Assembly: GCA_012295275.1 (NCBI GenBank)
Contig: CM022673.1
Span: forward strand, 21,340,413-21,382,912
DNA from: Chrysomallon squamiferum
Lineage: Eukaryota; Mollusca; Gastropoda; Neomphalida; Peltospiridae
Direction of reading: 5' to 3'
Length of the DNA: 42,500 nt
Shown here: piece by piece, positions 1-11,807 of the stretch
Position numbering within the stretch: the stretch's first letter is position 1
How the letters are laid out: each line of letters starts with the position of its first letter
Program-made: the position numbers and the translations under genes
Notes under the pieces: generated by a model
What the model saw: only the letters and a program-made list of their open reading frames with translations
What the model was told of the DNA's origin: nothing
The model's database searches: none

Positions 1-523
1 AAAAAATCAGATATAAAACGTTTAATCTCAACTTACTAACACTTAAGAAATTAAGCACTGGTGTTTGTAGCTTTTGTTACTATGGAATAAAATGTGACCT
101 GCTCTATGTCTATAGTATATACAAACAAGCATCTTGTTTAAAAGTTTCAATTCTGGCTTACTGTTTCTTGACTATGATTATCTCTGCGATGTATATCAAC
201 TCTGGAATACAAGTAAAAATTATATTCAGACAAACATGTTAAAAGATGCATTTTATTGAACAGTCATAAATATACAGTTTTGTGAAAAATATATTATGGC
301 TTTAGGATACAGTATCTATTAAAATTGGAATAATTTACTATTTAAAATGTAATTTCCCTTTACATCATAGAGTATCTACACACTGCTCTCTAGGTACCAA
401 GAATAGAACTGAACTGTAAGCTGTATACAGCAGTGTGTGTACAGATTAAGTGGTAGTCATGAAAAAAATACTGATGAAACAAGAAATTTCACAAGATGAA
501 TAGTTAATATACAAATGTCTTAC

Positions 524-610
524 CTAGCTCGACTTTGTGAAGTGATATTTTTAATAGTCTGACCCTGTTTTCCTATTATAGCACCCACATATTCACTTCC
601 AACAACAATT
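524..610 (-). CDS. IGF2BP: IGF2BP coding exon with KH1 GXXG loop (last exon in window)
   Basis: An 87-nt exon with acceptor GTCTTTTCAG and donor GTAAGA. It encodes IVVGSEYVGAIIGKQG and then QTIKNITSQSRA, the first strand, helix and GKQG nucleic-acid-binding loop of KH1. It ends with two bases of the next codon. No continuation is visible in positions 1-523, so the next exon lies outside. Confidence 0.92.
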
Positions 611-3600
611 CTGAAAAGACGAACTGACATTAATAGTTATAAGACTGATTTAATATTTTCACTGTACCATAGCAGTATTCAGTTTTTATATCTGATGAAA
701 ACGTGTTCTCTGAAGTCAAAATTAATATTTTAAGCAACTTGCAATGAATGTGTTAGTTTGTGACATGCAGGCTCTAACATACTACAATCAAATTATAAAA
801 TTAATCAATACTTTAACAAGATGCCATTTTGCAGACTTCTTTAATATGTCATTAGTAAAGGTAAAAAAAAACAACTCTGGAAAGCCAAAATGCATGCACA
901 GCTGTTAAGCAAAAATGTGGGAATGAGAAGATAAGAAATGATAATGATGTGGTTTCAACTTAAAAGAAAATATTTCTCCCAGCCCCCCACCCTTTTTTTT
1001 TTAAACACAATATGGCTAGATTTAACTTTTTATATAATTTTTAATACTTCTGTCTTTTGGTGAATTTTTTTTTTTTTTTTTTTTTTTTTTTAATCTGGAT
1101 AAATCAGATACCTAATCCTCTGCTTTTTCATTTTTTTGAAAAACAAATACAGTGGTACCTTATTTAGCAGCCCCTGAGACGAGTGGCCACCTACAACATA
1201 CACTTTTCCAAGTCCTGTTTTCATTGGATAAGTCCCTTACATTAGCAGACACCTACAGAATGCAGATGTGGACAGTTCTGTTTAAATTATTATTATTTCA
1301 CTGCTAAAGCAGACAGTCATACCAATTTGGATCTGTTTTCTCCATAACAAACAATTTTAATTTGAGTGGCAACTTTATTTTAAAGATGGTGTCACCCATT
1401 TCCTGCCCTACATAGTGCAAGGGAACCTGCATAGTAAAGACACTTGCTCAGCCACACAGGTGTCACTATAGGACAGGTACTACTGTATTTGCAATTAACT
1501 CACAATCATCCTTCTGACTACTTTGTGAAATTTTTTACTGAGAGGGTATTAGTTTTCATTTTTTCATGTACTTATAGTTTTTGTATATTATTAGGCTTAT
1601 AAACCTCAACCATAAAACATTTAACTTGGCACTCAGAAGATATAGCAACTGTCTAACATGTATGCTTTAAAATCATATTGATTTACAAATCATAACAAAT
1701 TCTTGGTTGGGTTACTAAACTGAATACATTTTTGTCATAATTTATTTGGAATTACTTTCTGAAAATATGTGATGAACTTCTTTTAAAAATCATTTCTGAT
1801 ACAAGTCTTGGTCAGCAAATGGTAAATGTAAAACATACATTGAATATAATGTGTCTTTTTAGCAGTCAGAAGGTTAACAATTCTGATGCCAAATGAAAAT
1901 TTTCATTTTATTTTCATGACAGTTGAATGAAATTAAAAATCACACTTTTTAGTTCAGGGTGAAAAATCTTTATCACTGGAAGTAAAATAAAGTCATCGTA
2001 AACTAAATGTCCTCTTCTAGACTACACAGACCATGTTCTAACCTTAATGGAGTTTCTTGAACTGGGCGTTCTCTCCCACGGTTATTCGGTTCATATCTGT
2101 TGTATTGTCTTCGGTAACTACATGTAAGAAGTGGATTGGACAAAATCATACATCTTCCTCATTAATTAAACATACTAACTCCTGGAGAATTTGTTTTTAC
2201 AATAAAAATGTATGCATGAAGTTTTTGGTTTTGTTATTTTTTTTACTGATAATGTAAAACTACCATTATAAAAGATTTAAATGTGTAATAATAAATGTGA
2301 TTCAATTTTGAAACCACTAGACATAAAATGATACATGAATGAAGCATTATGAAAGAAAAGAAAAATTAGGTAGGGTAATCAGTTGATTTTAAATTTGAAA
2401 AATTATCATTCCAATTCTTAACTATGTAGGGGGAAAAAAGAGCTACTTTTCAGATAGCACAGAGAAATTTAAATTATTTAAATGTGTTCAGAGAAAGCCA
2501 CCACCAAATAGTACAAGCAACCTGTTTCTAACCTGCCAGATGGAAACTCACCTTAGTGGTACCTCTTGGCGATTCATGCCTGCGTTGTTATTTATATTTG
2601 CTGCTCGATTGTTGTTGTTTGTTCTTCGAGTACGATTGTTACTAAGATCAACCTAATTGTAAGAAAATAAGTAAACGACTGGAAAACATATCTTTTCTGA
2701 TTATGATTTAACAAAAATTTTAAAAAATCTGGAAGTTAATTATTAAATCTTTTGTGGGCAGAATATGTAATTTAATATACATGTGGCTGTAACTCATGAA
2801 AAGTCTCAATTTCAGATGTTATGAAGCAATAGAAAGTTATAAGGGAAAAATTAAAAAATTAAGGGCATCATTTCAAACTATCAAAAGTACTTACTTTTAG
2901 TAAGTTACCATTCAAATTGTACCCATGCAATTCAGCAACTGCCCTGAAATTGCAGCAGTCCAATATTAGTTATTTTCTGGAGAGACTTTAACTGTGACAT
3001 TAAGTATAGGAATGTATGTGCTTTTGCTTTAACTTCACCATTTGCAAAATTAAAATATAAAATTAAAATATATATATATATATATATTTATATATAAGAA
3101 TTATAACAAGATAAAATGCTCAAAAATATGTTCTTTCATTTGTCAAAATGAATTCTGGCAATTATTTTTGTTCTTCCAGTTTTAAACAGTGTTAGTAAAA
3201 TTAAAAACCTACTGTTGTGCTTGTTCAGCAGTTTCAAAAGTCACATACACAACTCCTTCAGCACCAACTGAAAAGATAAAATACTTTTACTTTGACATTC
3301 ATTAATGAAATAACTATTATCAAATAATTGTTAAAACATATACCAATTTCATGTTGCCATAGCTGTGTGTTACTTTGTATAGTGTTATGGTTGAAGACTT
3401 TATAACCAATGGTAAAAATAAAATAGATGGCAACATAATTCAGAACCAACTTTGTTCAGCAGAAGTAAGCAATAAAGAACATTTTACTAGGCTTTTGTTG
3501 TTTGCACACGGCTAACCTTTACAAATAGTATCTATATTATTAACATATTTAAAGCTTTCCAGAACAATTGATCATATTTAAGACAACTGCATTTCCAATA

Positions 3601-6486
3601 TAGAAGTTACCTCTGTCATGTTCAGTGATTTTGCTGCCACTTAATTTTTAACAAGAAGCAAACCCTAATCCGTGTTATTAGTCACCTTCACAGTTATTTT
3701 ATTTGATAATTAATCATTTTTTTTTATACTTTACGTTTTTCTTTATGGATTAATATCAGCTTCTCGGTTAAGAAAGTTCTGCTGTTATCCAATGTCACAT
3801 TTTCACAGACGTGCATGCCATTTCAATAAGCTGCCTGAATATATATATTTACTGAGATCAAGACACATATTATGCTGAAATCTAAGCAAGGACAGCATAG
3901 CACAGCACATTTGTAATTAAAAAAAATATATTAAAAGAAAGTGATGTCTATAAATCAAGCAGTTGCTGAAAAACCATCATAAATGAGGTGTGGAAGAATT
4001 CATAATTTACAACAAACCTTCTTCAAACTTCTGTGCATTTCCTAGAGTACTGCTTACTAGTTGTTCAATATCTTCACGTGTCACATTGGCTGGCAAGTTC
4101 TTTATCTGTATCTTGTTCGTCTTCCTGTTATTAATGAAATAAATAAAAAAAATTAATAAAAAAAAAATTAACATAATTCAGTTAACTGGACCATCTTTTA
4201 TAAGACCAATTTCAGAAAAACGGAAGAAGAAAAAGAGGTGTACATTTACTAGCCAATACAGTTACTTAAAACAAATTCTTCTACATATTATTATGGCTAT
4301 TAACCATGCTTATTTATACTACCTAATTAAAAACAATTTATACACATTTAAAAATAGAATTCCTAAGAATTCTTTTAATCCTCAAGTTTAATTATGCCCT
4401 GTTAAGTTTTTGAACATTCAACATAGAATCCAAATTCTTTTCAAGAAATAGTCTTGAAATATAAAAACTTTCCTGATCTATGAATCTAATTTGTAATTTC
4501 TAATCTGTGATGGCCAAGCTTTTATTAGGAATATGATAAATAACAATTCCAGTAGTCATTAAAAAGCACTGAAATGGCCATTACAAATATGAAACAAATC
4601 TGAACCAATGTAAATATTTTGCAGTTCAGGAAATTTCATATGAACGTTACAGTATGTGGTTACAAAATACAATTTGGAATTTCTCAAACACAGTAAAAGC
4701 TAAAGATTTACATTATTCAAATTATTATTTTATCTGCTAGTAATATGTTGTTAAATACTCAACTTCGTTAATTTAGACTTTTCTGGATTATGAAAAATTA
4801 CAAATATAAAACATGCAGTAGCTTAAATTACATTTGTTAACAGCAGTTTCAAACCACTATATAAAGTAAAATGAAAATTTAAAAAATAATATAACAAAAT
4901 ACACCCAAATACCAAATATGAGAAATTTAATGGAACACACTTCATATTTAGATTGACACAAAAGCCATTGAAAGAACTGATGCTCAACAAACAAAACTGT
5001 CCATTATTATCTAAAGGGCGTTCTACATACCTTCGTCTTGACATTGACGGTTCTACTTGCATTACAAAACCTAGTAGGTTGTACCCTGGAAGAAACCAAA
5101 GAGACAATATACTACTATTACTAAAGGGTAACTACTGGGAAGATCTGACCAAAAAAAAATGCTACAAACTACGTTTAGCTGCAAGCAGGATTCTTAAAAC
5201 AATTAACTTTACAGTAAATAAAATAAATAAAAATCAAATGATTTATAGTACAAACAGAGGTGATTTTTTTAAAATTATTTTTATATTTCTACCTGTTATG
5301 CGTATGTTTATGGTAACTATTTTGTTATTTCATTTTTCTCATTTAGAAAGAATATTATAAGACATCAATGTTTTATTTTAGGCTTCATGAGTTGCAGTAT
5401 TTTGAAATCACTAATGTTAACTTGTAAATCATTTATACAGAATAGGGCTTACAATGTACTACATATCCTGACATCAATAATACCAATTCACAACAAAATG
5501 ACAAACAGCAACATTTTAAAGTTTTCATGGCACCAACTCAGTCTTGATTCTATTATTTGAACAAAGGGAAATACTTTCTGATTATGAAAACAAATTATTT
5601 TTGTATACAGGCTGGAGGGAATGGGAATTTTAACTTCAAAAACAAGACATTTGAATTATAATTATCACCTGCATCTTTAATGTGGAAGAATGTAATGAAA
5701 ATGTGCACATAAAAGGTTCAGCATAATGTAATAAAATATTGTGGACAAATACTTCAATATTTTTAACAATTACCAACTGCAGCTAAATTACTAAGTATAT
5801 GAATGTTGACAGCAGTTGTTTTAAATGCATGGAAAGCTACCATTAAAAGATGACATACGTAATATAAACATTAAAACATAAAAATAACAGCTATTTCGAT
5901 TATAGTCACAGACCCTCATAGCTTTGTGTTGTTGTTACATCATCACTTAACTCCTCGTGTTTTCTGCAGGCTGAGCAATACCGCGAATGCGTGCAACCAG
6001 GCTTATCTTTCGCCACTTCTATTGAATCTCGCTAAACAAACATCGGTATGCAATAGTTAGTGGCGGTATTCACGAATATGCATAACTACGGAATGCAGGG
6101 ACAGCGTGATACTGTTAACTATAAACTAAAGTAATGATATTATTTGCAACCAACAGTTTCAATGTAACTTACATTCATAGTCCGGCCATTTTGGATCAAT
6201 GGAGGCGTGCGTTCATTCACACTGGTGCCCGGTGGTTAAAAAAAAGGAAAAAATGTGGTGCATTCCAGAAATGCATTGATGTGGAAAAAAATTATTTCCG
6301 TGCAAACTCACCGTTTAACTTGTCAACTGCCTTGTCAACAGTAGCCTGATCTTCACAGTCCGCAAATGCAAAGCTTCTTTTCAACAATATGTTGCTGACC
6401 GGTACAACTCCCTGCTCTTCGAACAGGCCACGCAGCGTTTCTTCTGTTACGTCACTTGACAAGTTTCCTAAATATATTCTGAACAT
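524..6486 (-). CDS. IGF2BP: IGF2BP/IMP-family mRNA-binding protein, 5' part of gene (spliced, runs off the window)
   Basis: Family role (known): cytoplasmic RNA-binding protein that controls localisation, stability and translation of target mRNAs through two RRM and four KH domains. Seen here: coding exons 6312-6486, 5031-5085, 4018-4124, 3213-3267, 2895-2943, 2552-2652, optional 2043-2117 (or 2043-2096), and 524-610, all with GT/AG borders and matching phases. RRM1 spans about residues 3-75 with RNP2 IYLGNL and RNP1 RSFAFADC. RRM2 spans about 80-150 with IQIKNLP and GVVYVTF. An Asn-rich linker (148-180) follows, then KH1 with the GKQG loop. The block PLRIVVGSEYVGAIIGK closely resembles the start of vertebrate IGF2BP KH1. 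Start chosen: ATG at 6486, two residues before RRM1 strand 1, as in the family. The rest of KH1 and KH2-4 must lie beyond position 1. A single IMP gene is expected in an invertebrate, so paralogue number (1/2/3) is not assigned. Confidence 0.93.
611..2042. other. IGF2BP intron before the KH1 exon
   Basis: Non-coding intron sequence with a 27-nt T run (1065-1091) and the MITE annotated separately. I see no other coding similarity. Confidence 0.6.
1148..1487. mobile_element. Non-autonomous pogo/Tigger-like DNA transposon (MITE), 336 bp
   Basis: The element runs from 1150 to 1485 and is flanked on both sides by TA (1148-1149 and 1486-1487), the target duplication of Tc1/mariner/pogo transposons. 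The left end reads CAGTGGTACCT and the reverse complement of the right end reads CAGTAGTACCT, so 10 of 11 terminal bases match. CAGTRG-type ends are typical of pogo/Tigger elements. There is no transposase frame inside. It sits in an IGF2BP intron. Confidence 0.68.
2043..2117 (-). CDS. IGF2BP: IGF2BP candidate cassette exon (Arg-rich insert before KH1)
   Basis: Donor GTTAGA lies at the left edge. Two acceptors 21 nt apart are usable: TTACATGTAG (exon 2043-2117, 75 nt, good pyrimidine tract) and ACAACAG (exon 2043-2096, 54 nt). Both keep frame. The product is YRRQYN (long form only) followed by RYEPNNRGRERPVQETPL. The exon enters and leaves in the same phase and ends in PL plus AG, exactly as the preceding exon does. 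Skipping it therefore leaves KH1 intact. That it is coding is well supported; that it is alternatively spliced is inference. Confidence 0.72.
2552..2652 (-). CDS. IGF2BP: IGF2BP coding exon 6 (Asn/Arg-rich linker, residues 148-180)
   Basis: A 101-nt exon with acceptor TTACAATTAG and donor GTGAGT. It encodes VDLSNNRTRRTNNNNRAANI and then NNNAGMNRQEVPL, ending with two bases (AG) of an Arg or Ser codon. This low-complexity linker separates RRM2 from KH1. Spliced directly to 524-610 it gives EVPLRIVVG, which matches the family without any insertion. Confidence 0.88.
2895..2943 (-). CDS. IGF2BP: IGF2BP coding exon 5 (end of RRM2, residues 131-147)
   Basis: A 49-nt exon with acceptor GCAATTTCAG and donor GTAAGT. 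It encodes AVAELHGYNLNGNLLK, equivalent to the last helix and strand of RRM2 (vertebrate LNGHQLENHALKV). It ends in phase 0. Confidence 0.9.
3067..3097. repeat. (TA)n microsatellite in IGF2BP intron
   Basis: An alternating TA run interrupted once by TTT, close to the exon at 2895-2943 but outside it. Confidence 0.85.
3213..3267 (-). CDS. IGF2BP: IGF2BP coding exon 4 (RRM2 RNP1 strand, residues 113-130)
   Basis: A 55-nt exon with acceptor ATCTTTTCAG and donor GTAGGT. It encodes GAEGVVYVTFETAEQAQ, the RNP1-bearing strand and following helix of RRM2. The last Gln codon is split with the next exon. Confidence 0.9.
4018..4124 (-). CDS. IGF2BP: IGF2BP coding exon 3 (RRM2 N-terminal half, residues 77-112)
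   Basis: A 107-nt exon with acceptor TTAATAACAG and donor GTTTGT. It encodes KTNKIQIKNLPANVTREDIE, the first strand and helix of RRM2, then QLVSSTLGNAQKFEE and one base of a Val codon. Confidence 0.9.
5031..5085 (-). CDS. IGF2BP: IGF2BP coding exon 2 (end of RRM1, residues 59-76)
   Basis: A 55-nt exon between acceptor TTCTTCCAG and donor GTATGT. It encodes YNLLGFVMQVEPSMSRR and joins to the next exon through a split Arg codon. The basic stretch SRRRKTNKIQIKNLP matches the RRM1-RRM2 junction of vertebrate IGF2BPs. Confidence 0.9.
6312..6486 (-). CDS. IGF2BP: IGF2BP coding exon 1 (RRM1, residues 1-58)
   Basis: Begins MFRIYLGNLSSDVTEE and ends in DKAVDKLN plus one base (phase 1), followed by donor GTGAGT. 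It holds both RNP motifs of RRM1. The split Gly codon completes with the next exon to give LNGYNLLG, equivalent to the end of RRM1 in the family. Confidence 0.93.
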
Positions 6487-6660
6487 AGCTGGCCAATCTA
6501 CAAATCGAATTATACTTCATTAATAATCATAAAATGGTTAAGTATTTTTGGAAAAAATAACATTGGCATAACAAATGAGTACTATATTACATACGAGTTT
6601 CCAAGATGGTTGTACTCAGAACACCGGCATGGCGTAGTAATATATACAAATGAGTTAGAC
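6487..6660 (-). promoter_or_regulatory. IGF2BP 5' flank / probable promoter side
   Basis: This is the sequence just upstream of the IMP start codon. On the minus strand it has an ATTGG (reverse CCAAT) just before the ATG. On the plus strand it has CCAAGATGGTTG near 6601, similar to the YY1-type element common at animal promoters, and a short CpG-containing patch near 6623. No TATA box is evident. The transcription start is unknown, and a 5' non-coding exon is possible. Confidence 0.35.
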
Positions 6661-9600
6661 TTGTAAAGTTTTAGGTGATGCTGGTTTATTCATCTGTTTG
6701 CGAATATAATTTTTAGTTTATTATTATGGAATATATATTTCAGTTCTCATACGTGTATTTATTAGAAAACATATTTTTTATAAGCACAATTCAGGGTAAA
6801 AGTGTTAATATCTGGATTCACTTAATTTACGTAACCTTTAATACCCATCAAGAAAGGTAGACTCGCCCAAATACTTCTTCCAGTCTCCCACGTGGTTCTC
6901 GGTGTATGTCGTTAGGAAACCCAGGGAGGCTGTGTGCAGACGTGTAACATTGTAATTAATGTTCAATACATGTTGTTAATTAAATATAATAAATCAATAA
7001 ATATATTTTTAAATAAAATTATAATAAAATTGTTCACGTATAAGAAAGATGCTGAATTATTATTATTATTATTATTATCAAAAGTAAAACCTTGTAATTT
7101 AAAAAAGAAAAGATCTTAATTCGCAGTAGCATCAAATGCTAAGTCCATGTTTTACCAATGATTAAAGTTAAGTGTTATAATTTATTTTACATTTTATATA
7201 TAATTCAAATAGACCTATAAATGCAAATTCAAACGAAGTTTCTCAAAATTTGGTACACCAGTAGTAGTACAGTTTAACCTTTTATTTTATTTACTGTTTT
7301 TATTTATCTATACCCAGAATTCGATTCATTTCTTTCTTTCGTAGATTACCCTATTCCGTATTTTTTTATCAGCATATTTTATGGTTGTGATAATTTAGGA
7401 AAACTAGGTATTTGTAATAAATAAAGCATTATAAATGTACTTACATTTCTATATCTTAATTATTTTCTGAAAGAGATATTACCCACACCATATAGTATTA
7501 AAGTTTGAAAAAAAGCATCAACTTAAATTTGCATTAAACAAATATTACATTTATAAATGAAAATAAACTAATATTATAATCCACAACAGAGGTCCAGTTA
7601 TTTATTTTTGAACTTTACTTAAAATAAAGGTAAAGTTTTGTATTATGTTTTGATTTTATATGGTATTTATATATGTAAATAACTGTTTTATTGGTATCTA
7701 CTGGGGTTAGACTTTTATTATTTGTGAAGTACTAGCCAGATATATGTGCGAATGACATAGTATCGATTCCATCAGTTTGTCCAACAGGTCTTTCTCATTC
7801 CAGCTAAACCTACAGAGTTTGATAAATTATAAAGGATGTTTGGATAGAAAGAAGAAATATTGTATTTAACACTTTTTAAATATGTGGTGTCATACAATAA
7901 CTGTATGTTAAATGACCTCCCAGATAAATAGGGAGTCTTATTCAGTTAGTTATGGGAAAATATATATAACATATAATATAAGCAGCAAAACATATATCAC
8001 AGCTTTTGATAAAACACAAATTAACTGTATCATGAACTAATCCTGTGAATTCCTTGATTCCTTCAAAACAGCACTCTGAACCAAAACTACAACCCATTCG
8101 TATTTTGATAGTCACAACTGACTGATGAGATAAAACATTCTATGAATTTATCTGTAGTATACATGCAGTTGTGTAAACAGTAACCTTTTACTTATATTCT
8201 GATAGCCTAATTCACCTGACATATCCAACAGACTATAAAGAAATAATTGATTAAGTACAAAAAGTGTGAACATAAATTTAAAAAATAACTGTCATATTAT
8301 GTTTTATGCTGAACATGAATACATATATACATACAGAAACATTTCCTGAAATAATTAGAAACACAAACAAAAAACAAAAAACACGCACAACCCAAATAAT
8401 TATTTCTGTCCATAAAAACAATAATAGTAGTAATTGTCTCAAATTACTTGATTTATTCAAGCACAGAAACTCTCCTTTTTGTTATAAACTTGACAGTCTT
8501 TTTGTTCCCATTAAAAATCAAATAACTTATTTCATAAAATGTTTGCAAATTTTGTTCTTCAACACAGATATTGTTATATAGCACTGTTTATTTTGATCAA
8601 CTGTCCTACAAGCAAATTAAGCCACTGCTTAAGTTTTTTCCCCACAGATCTGTGTCGTTCACTGTTGTATGATTCACTGTTCTAAGAATCGGTGATTTCA
8701 ATGATTAACTTATTTATCTTACAAAAGGAAAGAGAATGATCAACATTTCAGACTATTAAAGAAACATTTGTAGTCAAGTTGCTGATGTTTCCACCAATCA
8801 GTCTTTTTAAGTATTCATTTTGCTTTCACAACAAAATGCTTTCTAGACTGCATAATATACTTGTTTTAAATTGAATAATTCTACAATAATTTAACAATAA
8901 TTCATTTATTAACAAAACCACACACGTATTTAGTTTGTAACATGAAAAATAAATGATTTATTTAGAAGAAAAACAAAATAACAATAAACCATCAAAAAAT
9001 AAAAAATAAGAATCCACAATTTAAAAAAAACAACAAAAATAACATTAACCATATAACTCTTCTTTCAGCTTTAATTTTATAATAATTATTATTTCAACAA
9101 ATTTTATAGAAAAATTATTAATCTTAAAAACAATTTGTAAATGTTGTTAAGGTTCTGCTAATAATCAGTTTTTAAAAAGTGAAAAAGTTGATATATAAAC
9201 TGAATGTAATAAGTGTTATCTTTTCACAGACTTTAATTGTTTTCACTTTATGTACGTATTTTAAACAAAGTGAATTTTGCTGCTTAGCATCAAGGTAAAA
9301 GTATATTTTAGTTCTTCTGCAGTGTCTATATTGAAATACCATTGTTAAAATGAACAATGTTTAATCTTATAGCTGCCAAAATTCAAATATACTGTTACGT
9401 TTTCAGTGGTAATTTTTAAAGTGAATCCTTTGTGCTCATTACAGTGAGATCGTATTTCATTACTTTCAACATTAATGTATTTCATTACAGTGGGTCAACA
9501 TTTTGTTACTCACTCTCAAAACACATTCATATTCCATTATTCATTCTCACAGTCCATAGTCCATTACTCACTTTCACAGTAAGTCTATATTTCATTACTC

Positions 9601-11450
9601 TCACAGCAATTCAACATTTCATAACAATCACAAACAATTCATATTTTTATTATTCACTCACAATTTTAGTGGGTCAATTTGTTTTTACTGTTAAATTATT
9701 CATGTTTGCACATAGTAAGAAAAACACATTAAAATTCAAATCACAGTTTAAAATAGTCAGCTTAGTTAACAATTTTAGGCACTTAAGGAGCATGTATGCT
9801 GCACAACTTATTACACATAATAGACATTACAATAATACATCCTAAGTGTCAATAATAAATGAACTGAAAAATAATATGAAACACATATTTCACTCAACTA
9901 AATCATAGATATTCCACTAAACAATGTTTTTCATGTGAACAATGTTACATCTAATAAATTTCTGAAATATTTCTTAAAATAAAATAAATAATCACTAGTA
10001 TTATCTCCCCTTGAGCAGTTTGGCACTGACAGAGAAATGAAATGTTTTGAAACTTTTCAGCCAATTAAATATTTTATATTCATTTAGCCAAGAGTTACAA
10101 TAAAATGACAGATTTATTTACTCAAAATATGTTAATAGTGAAAATTTTTACTTGCTAAGTTTAACTATGCTCTATCTGAAAAATATGAAAATAATTTAAC
10201 AAAAATATATATTTTATGGAAATTACAAATTTTGAGAAAATCAATATTCATAGTTCCAAATATTTATTATCATAAAATTTTATTTTAAAAATAATTTCAG
10301 TCAAACTGGATTTGTTAAATAGACAATGTGTTTAAAAGAGTATATTTTTCAGACAGCTATATTTTTGACTTCAGTGTGAATATTTTTGACAATTTACAAC
10401 TAATAGTCTAAAATGACCATTTAACATCCACAGAACTGTTTAGGAATCAGACAATAAAATCATTAAATAATTCATCATATTTTATTTTTATAATATTATC
10501 CAGCAATAAACAATTGTGTATGAAATAAACGGTTTTGAAAAAACACAACAAATAAAATGGAAACAGCAAAGATATTTGATTTGGAATGAATACTGATCAA
10601 AGCAAGATTAAATTATTTCTTATTTTCAGGAATGCCAAAGGAATTTTCAAATCTTATTGTTATTAGATTTATATATAAAAAAGTTTAAAATATTTTTTTT
10701 TTTTTCAGTTACATATTCAGTATATTTAAATAAAACAGAAACAAATGTTTAAAAAAAATAATTAATTAATGAATTAAAATTATGCATTCTAACTAAAGGC
10801 TTATCATCTAACCTTAAATTAAAATTAAAATAATATATTCAAAAATGTTTTAAGTAGTGGCAATTTCCAAATCAGAACCTATCTGAAAACAATGACCATT
10901 AATATACTAACAAACTCTGTAATCATAAATTCACATTTCCAGTCTGGTAAAAGAAGTGATGAAGCAAACTGAGTGTGATTATTACACACCACATACTGCT
11001 CTCAAGTGTCATTACAGTGGATTTTTCAGATACATTTAAAACAAACAACAACAGTCAAGTATCTGCATCCACAAGATGTCAAGTAAAATTGGCAACTCTG
11101 ATTTTTAAAGGTACTTCTGGTTTTTGTTTTCTCGATCCATTCCCATCAGAAAACATTTGCCTTTCTTCTCTCCTGATGACACAAATAATAAAAATAAAAA
11201 TATAAATGATTAAAAAATAATAATAAAAAAAGAAATAAATAAACAAACCTGATACATTTCATTCAGTAGTACATTTACCTCAATGTTCCTTAGGTCTATT
11301 TCTCATTCCAGCATTGTGGTATAACTAACTGTTTTATCATATATATGTGAACAGTAATCCTCTTTATAATATATCATCTTTAACTATATAATCTGTTATT
11401 TCAGTTGTACCAGTTTGAAAATGTGTCAAATGCACTGTCAAATAAAACCT
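6661..11450. other. Intergenic AT-rich region between IGF2BP and USP40
   Basis: I see no gene here. A short GC-richer island (about 6850-6945) carries a CACGTG E-box at 6889-6894. There is an (ATT)n run near 7056-7080 and a degenerate CATTAC-type repeat at 9437-9625. The open frames, including 9432-9845, are low-complexity and match nothing I recognise. Confidence 0.5.
9437..9640. repeat. Degenerate minisatellite based on CATTAC(T)CAC / CACAGTRRGTC words
   Basis: CATTAC or near variants recur at about 9437, 9458, 9483, 9535, 9562, 9593 and 9619. They are interleaved with TCACAGT- and GGGTCAAC-type words. Spacing is irregular (about 20-50 bp), so this is an old, eroded tandem array. It makes the open frame across it look longer than chance. 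Confidence 0.45.
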
Positions 11451-11514
11451 TTCTTCCTTTCTTTAATAAAATATTTAGAACAAGGTAAATGATTGTACAG
11501 TAGAATGAACAGAG

Positions 11515-11520
11515 TTTATT
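11515..11520 (-). terminator. Candidate poly(A) signal AATAAA for USP40
   Basis: First clean AATAAA on the minus strand after the USP40 stop. AATAAA is frequent by chance in such AT-rich DNA. Confidence 0.35.
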
Positions 11521-11549
11521 TTATATGTTAATTACAGTAAACTGTATAT

Positions 11550-11552
<3 letters not shown>

Positions 11553-11594
<42 letters not shown>
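11553..11594. repeat. (CA)21 microsatellite in the USP40 3' UTR
   Basis: Uninterrupted CA dinucleotide run on the plus strand, followed at 11610-11650 by an imperfect (ATA)n run. Confidence 0.95.
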
Positions 11595-11595
<1 letters not shown>

Positions 11596-11699
11596 CTACA
11601 CATGCACAGAGTATAATAATAATCATAATAATAATAATCTTATAATAATATATAAATATCACTGAAGCACAGTGATGCTACAAGTTATTAAATATATTT

Positions 11700-11807
11700 T
11701 TACATTTTTCGTTTCTCCTCAGCTTCTCTCTGAATTTCTTCTTGTCCAGCATCATCTTCTGCTGTTGCAAAATCATCTTCTGTATCATCACAAATGTAAT
11801 CAATGTG
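11700..11807 (-). CDS. USP40: USP40 exon 31 with stop codon (residues 1161-1195)
   Basis: Acceptor CATTTTTCAG. It encodes [20 protein letters not shown] and ends EEKRKM before TAA (11700-11702). It matches human LIDDDDDFSTIRDDTGKEKQ; the protein stops earlier than the human one. Confidence 0.93.
   Translation of the reverse strand, partial: HIDYICDDTEDDFATAEDDAGQEEIQREAEEKRKM

Larger units (their letters stand above)
11495..11699 (-). other. USP40: USP40 3' UTR (proposed)
   Basis: Sequence after the stop holds a (TG)21 repeat on the transcribed strand and a minus-strand AATAAA at 11515-11520, about 180 nt past the stop. I propose polyadenylation just beyond it; the exact end is not determinable by eye. 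Confidence 0.35.

Noticed and set aside
4953-5360. 135-codon plus-strand open frame
   Set aside because: It is antisense to the well-supported IGF2BP exon 2 at 5031-5085 and otherwise intronic; no recognisable protein.
7759-7785. tRNA-like B box (TATCGATTCC) in intergenic DNA
   Set aside because: No matching A box at the right distance and no cloverleaf could be drawn; probably chance.
9432-9845. 137-codon plus-strand open frame
   Set aside because: It crosses a degenerate CATTAC-type repeat, is rich in F/I/S/T/Y, shows no domain, and has no splice or promoter context.
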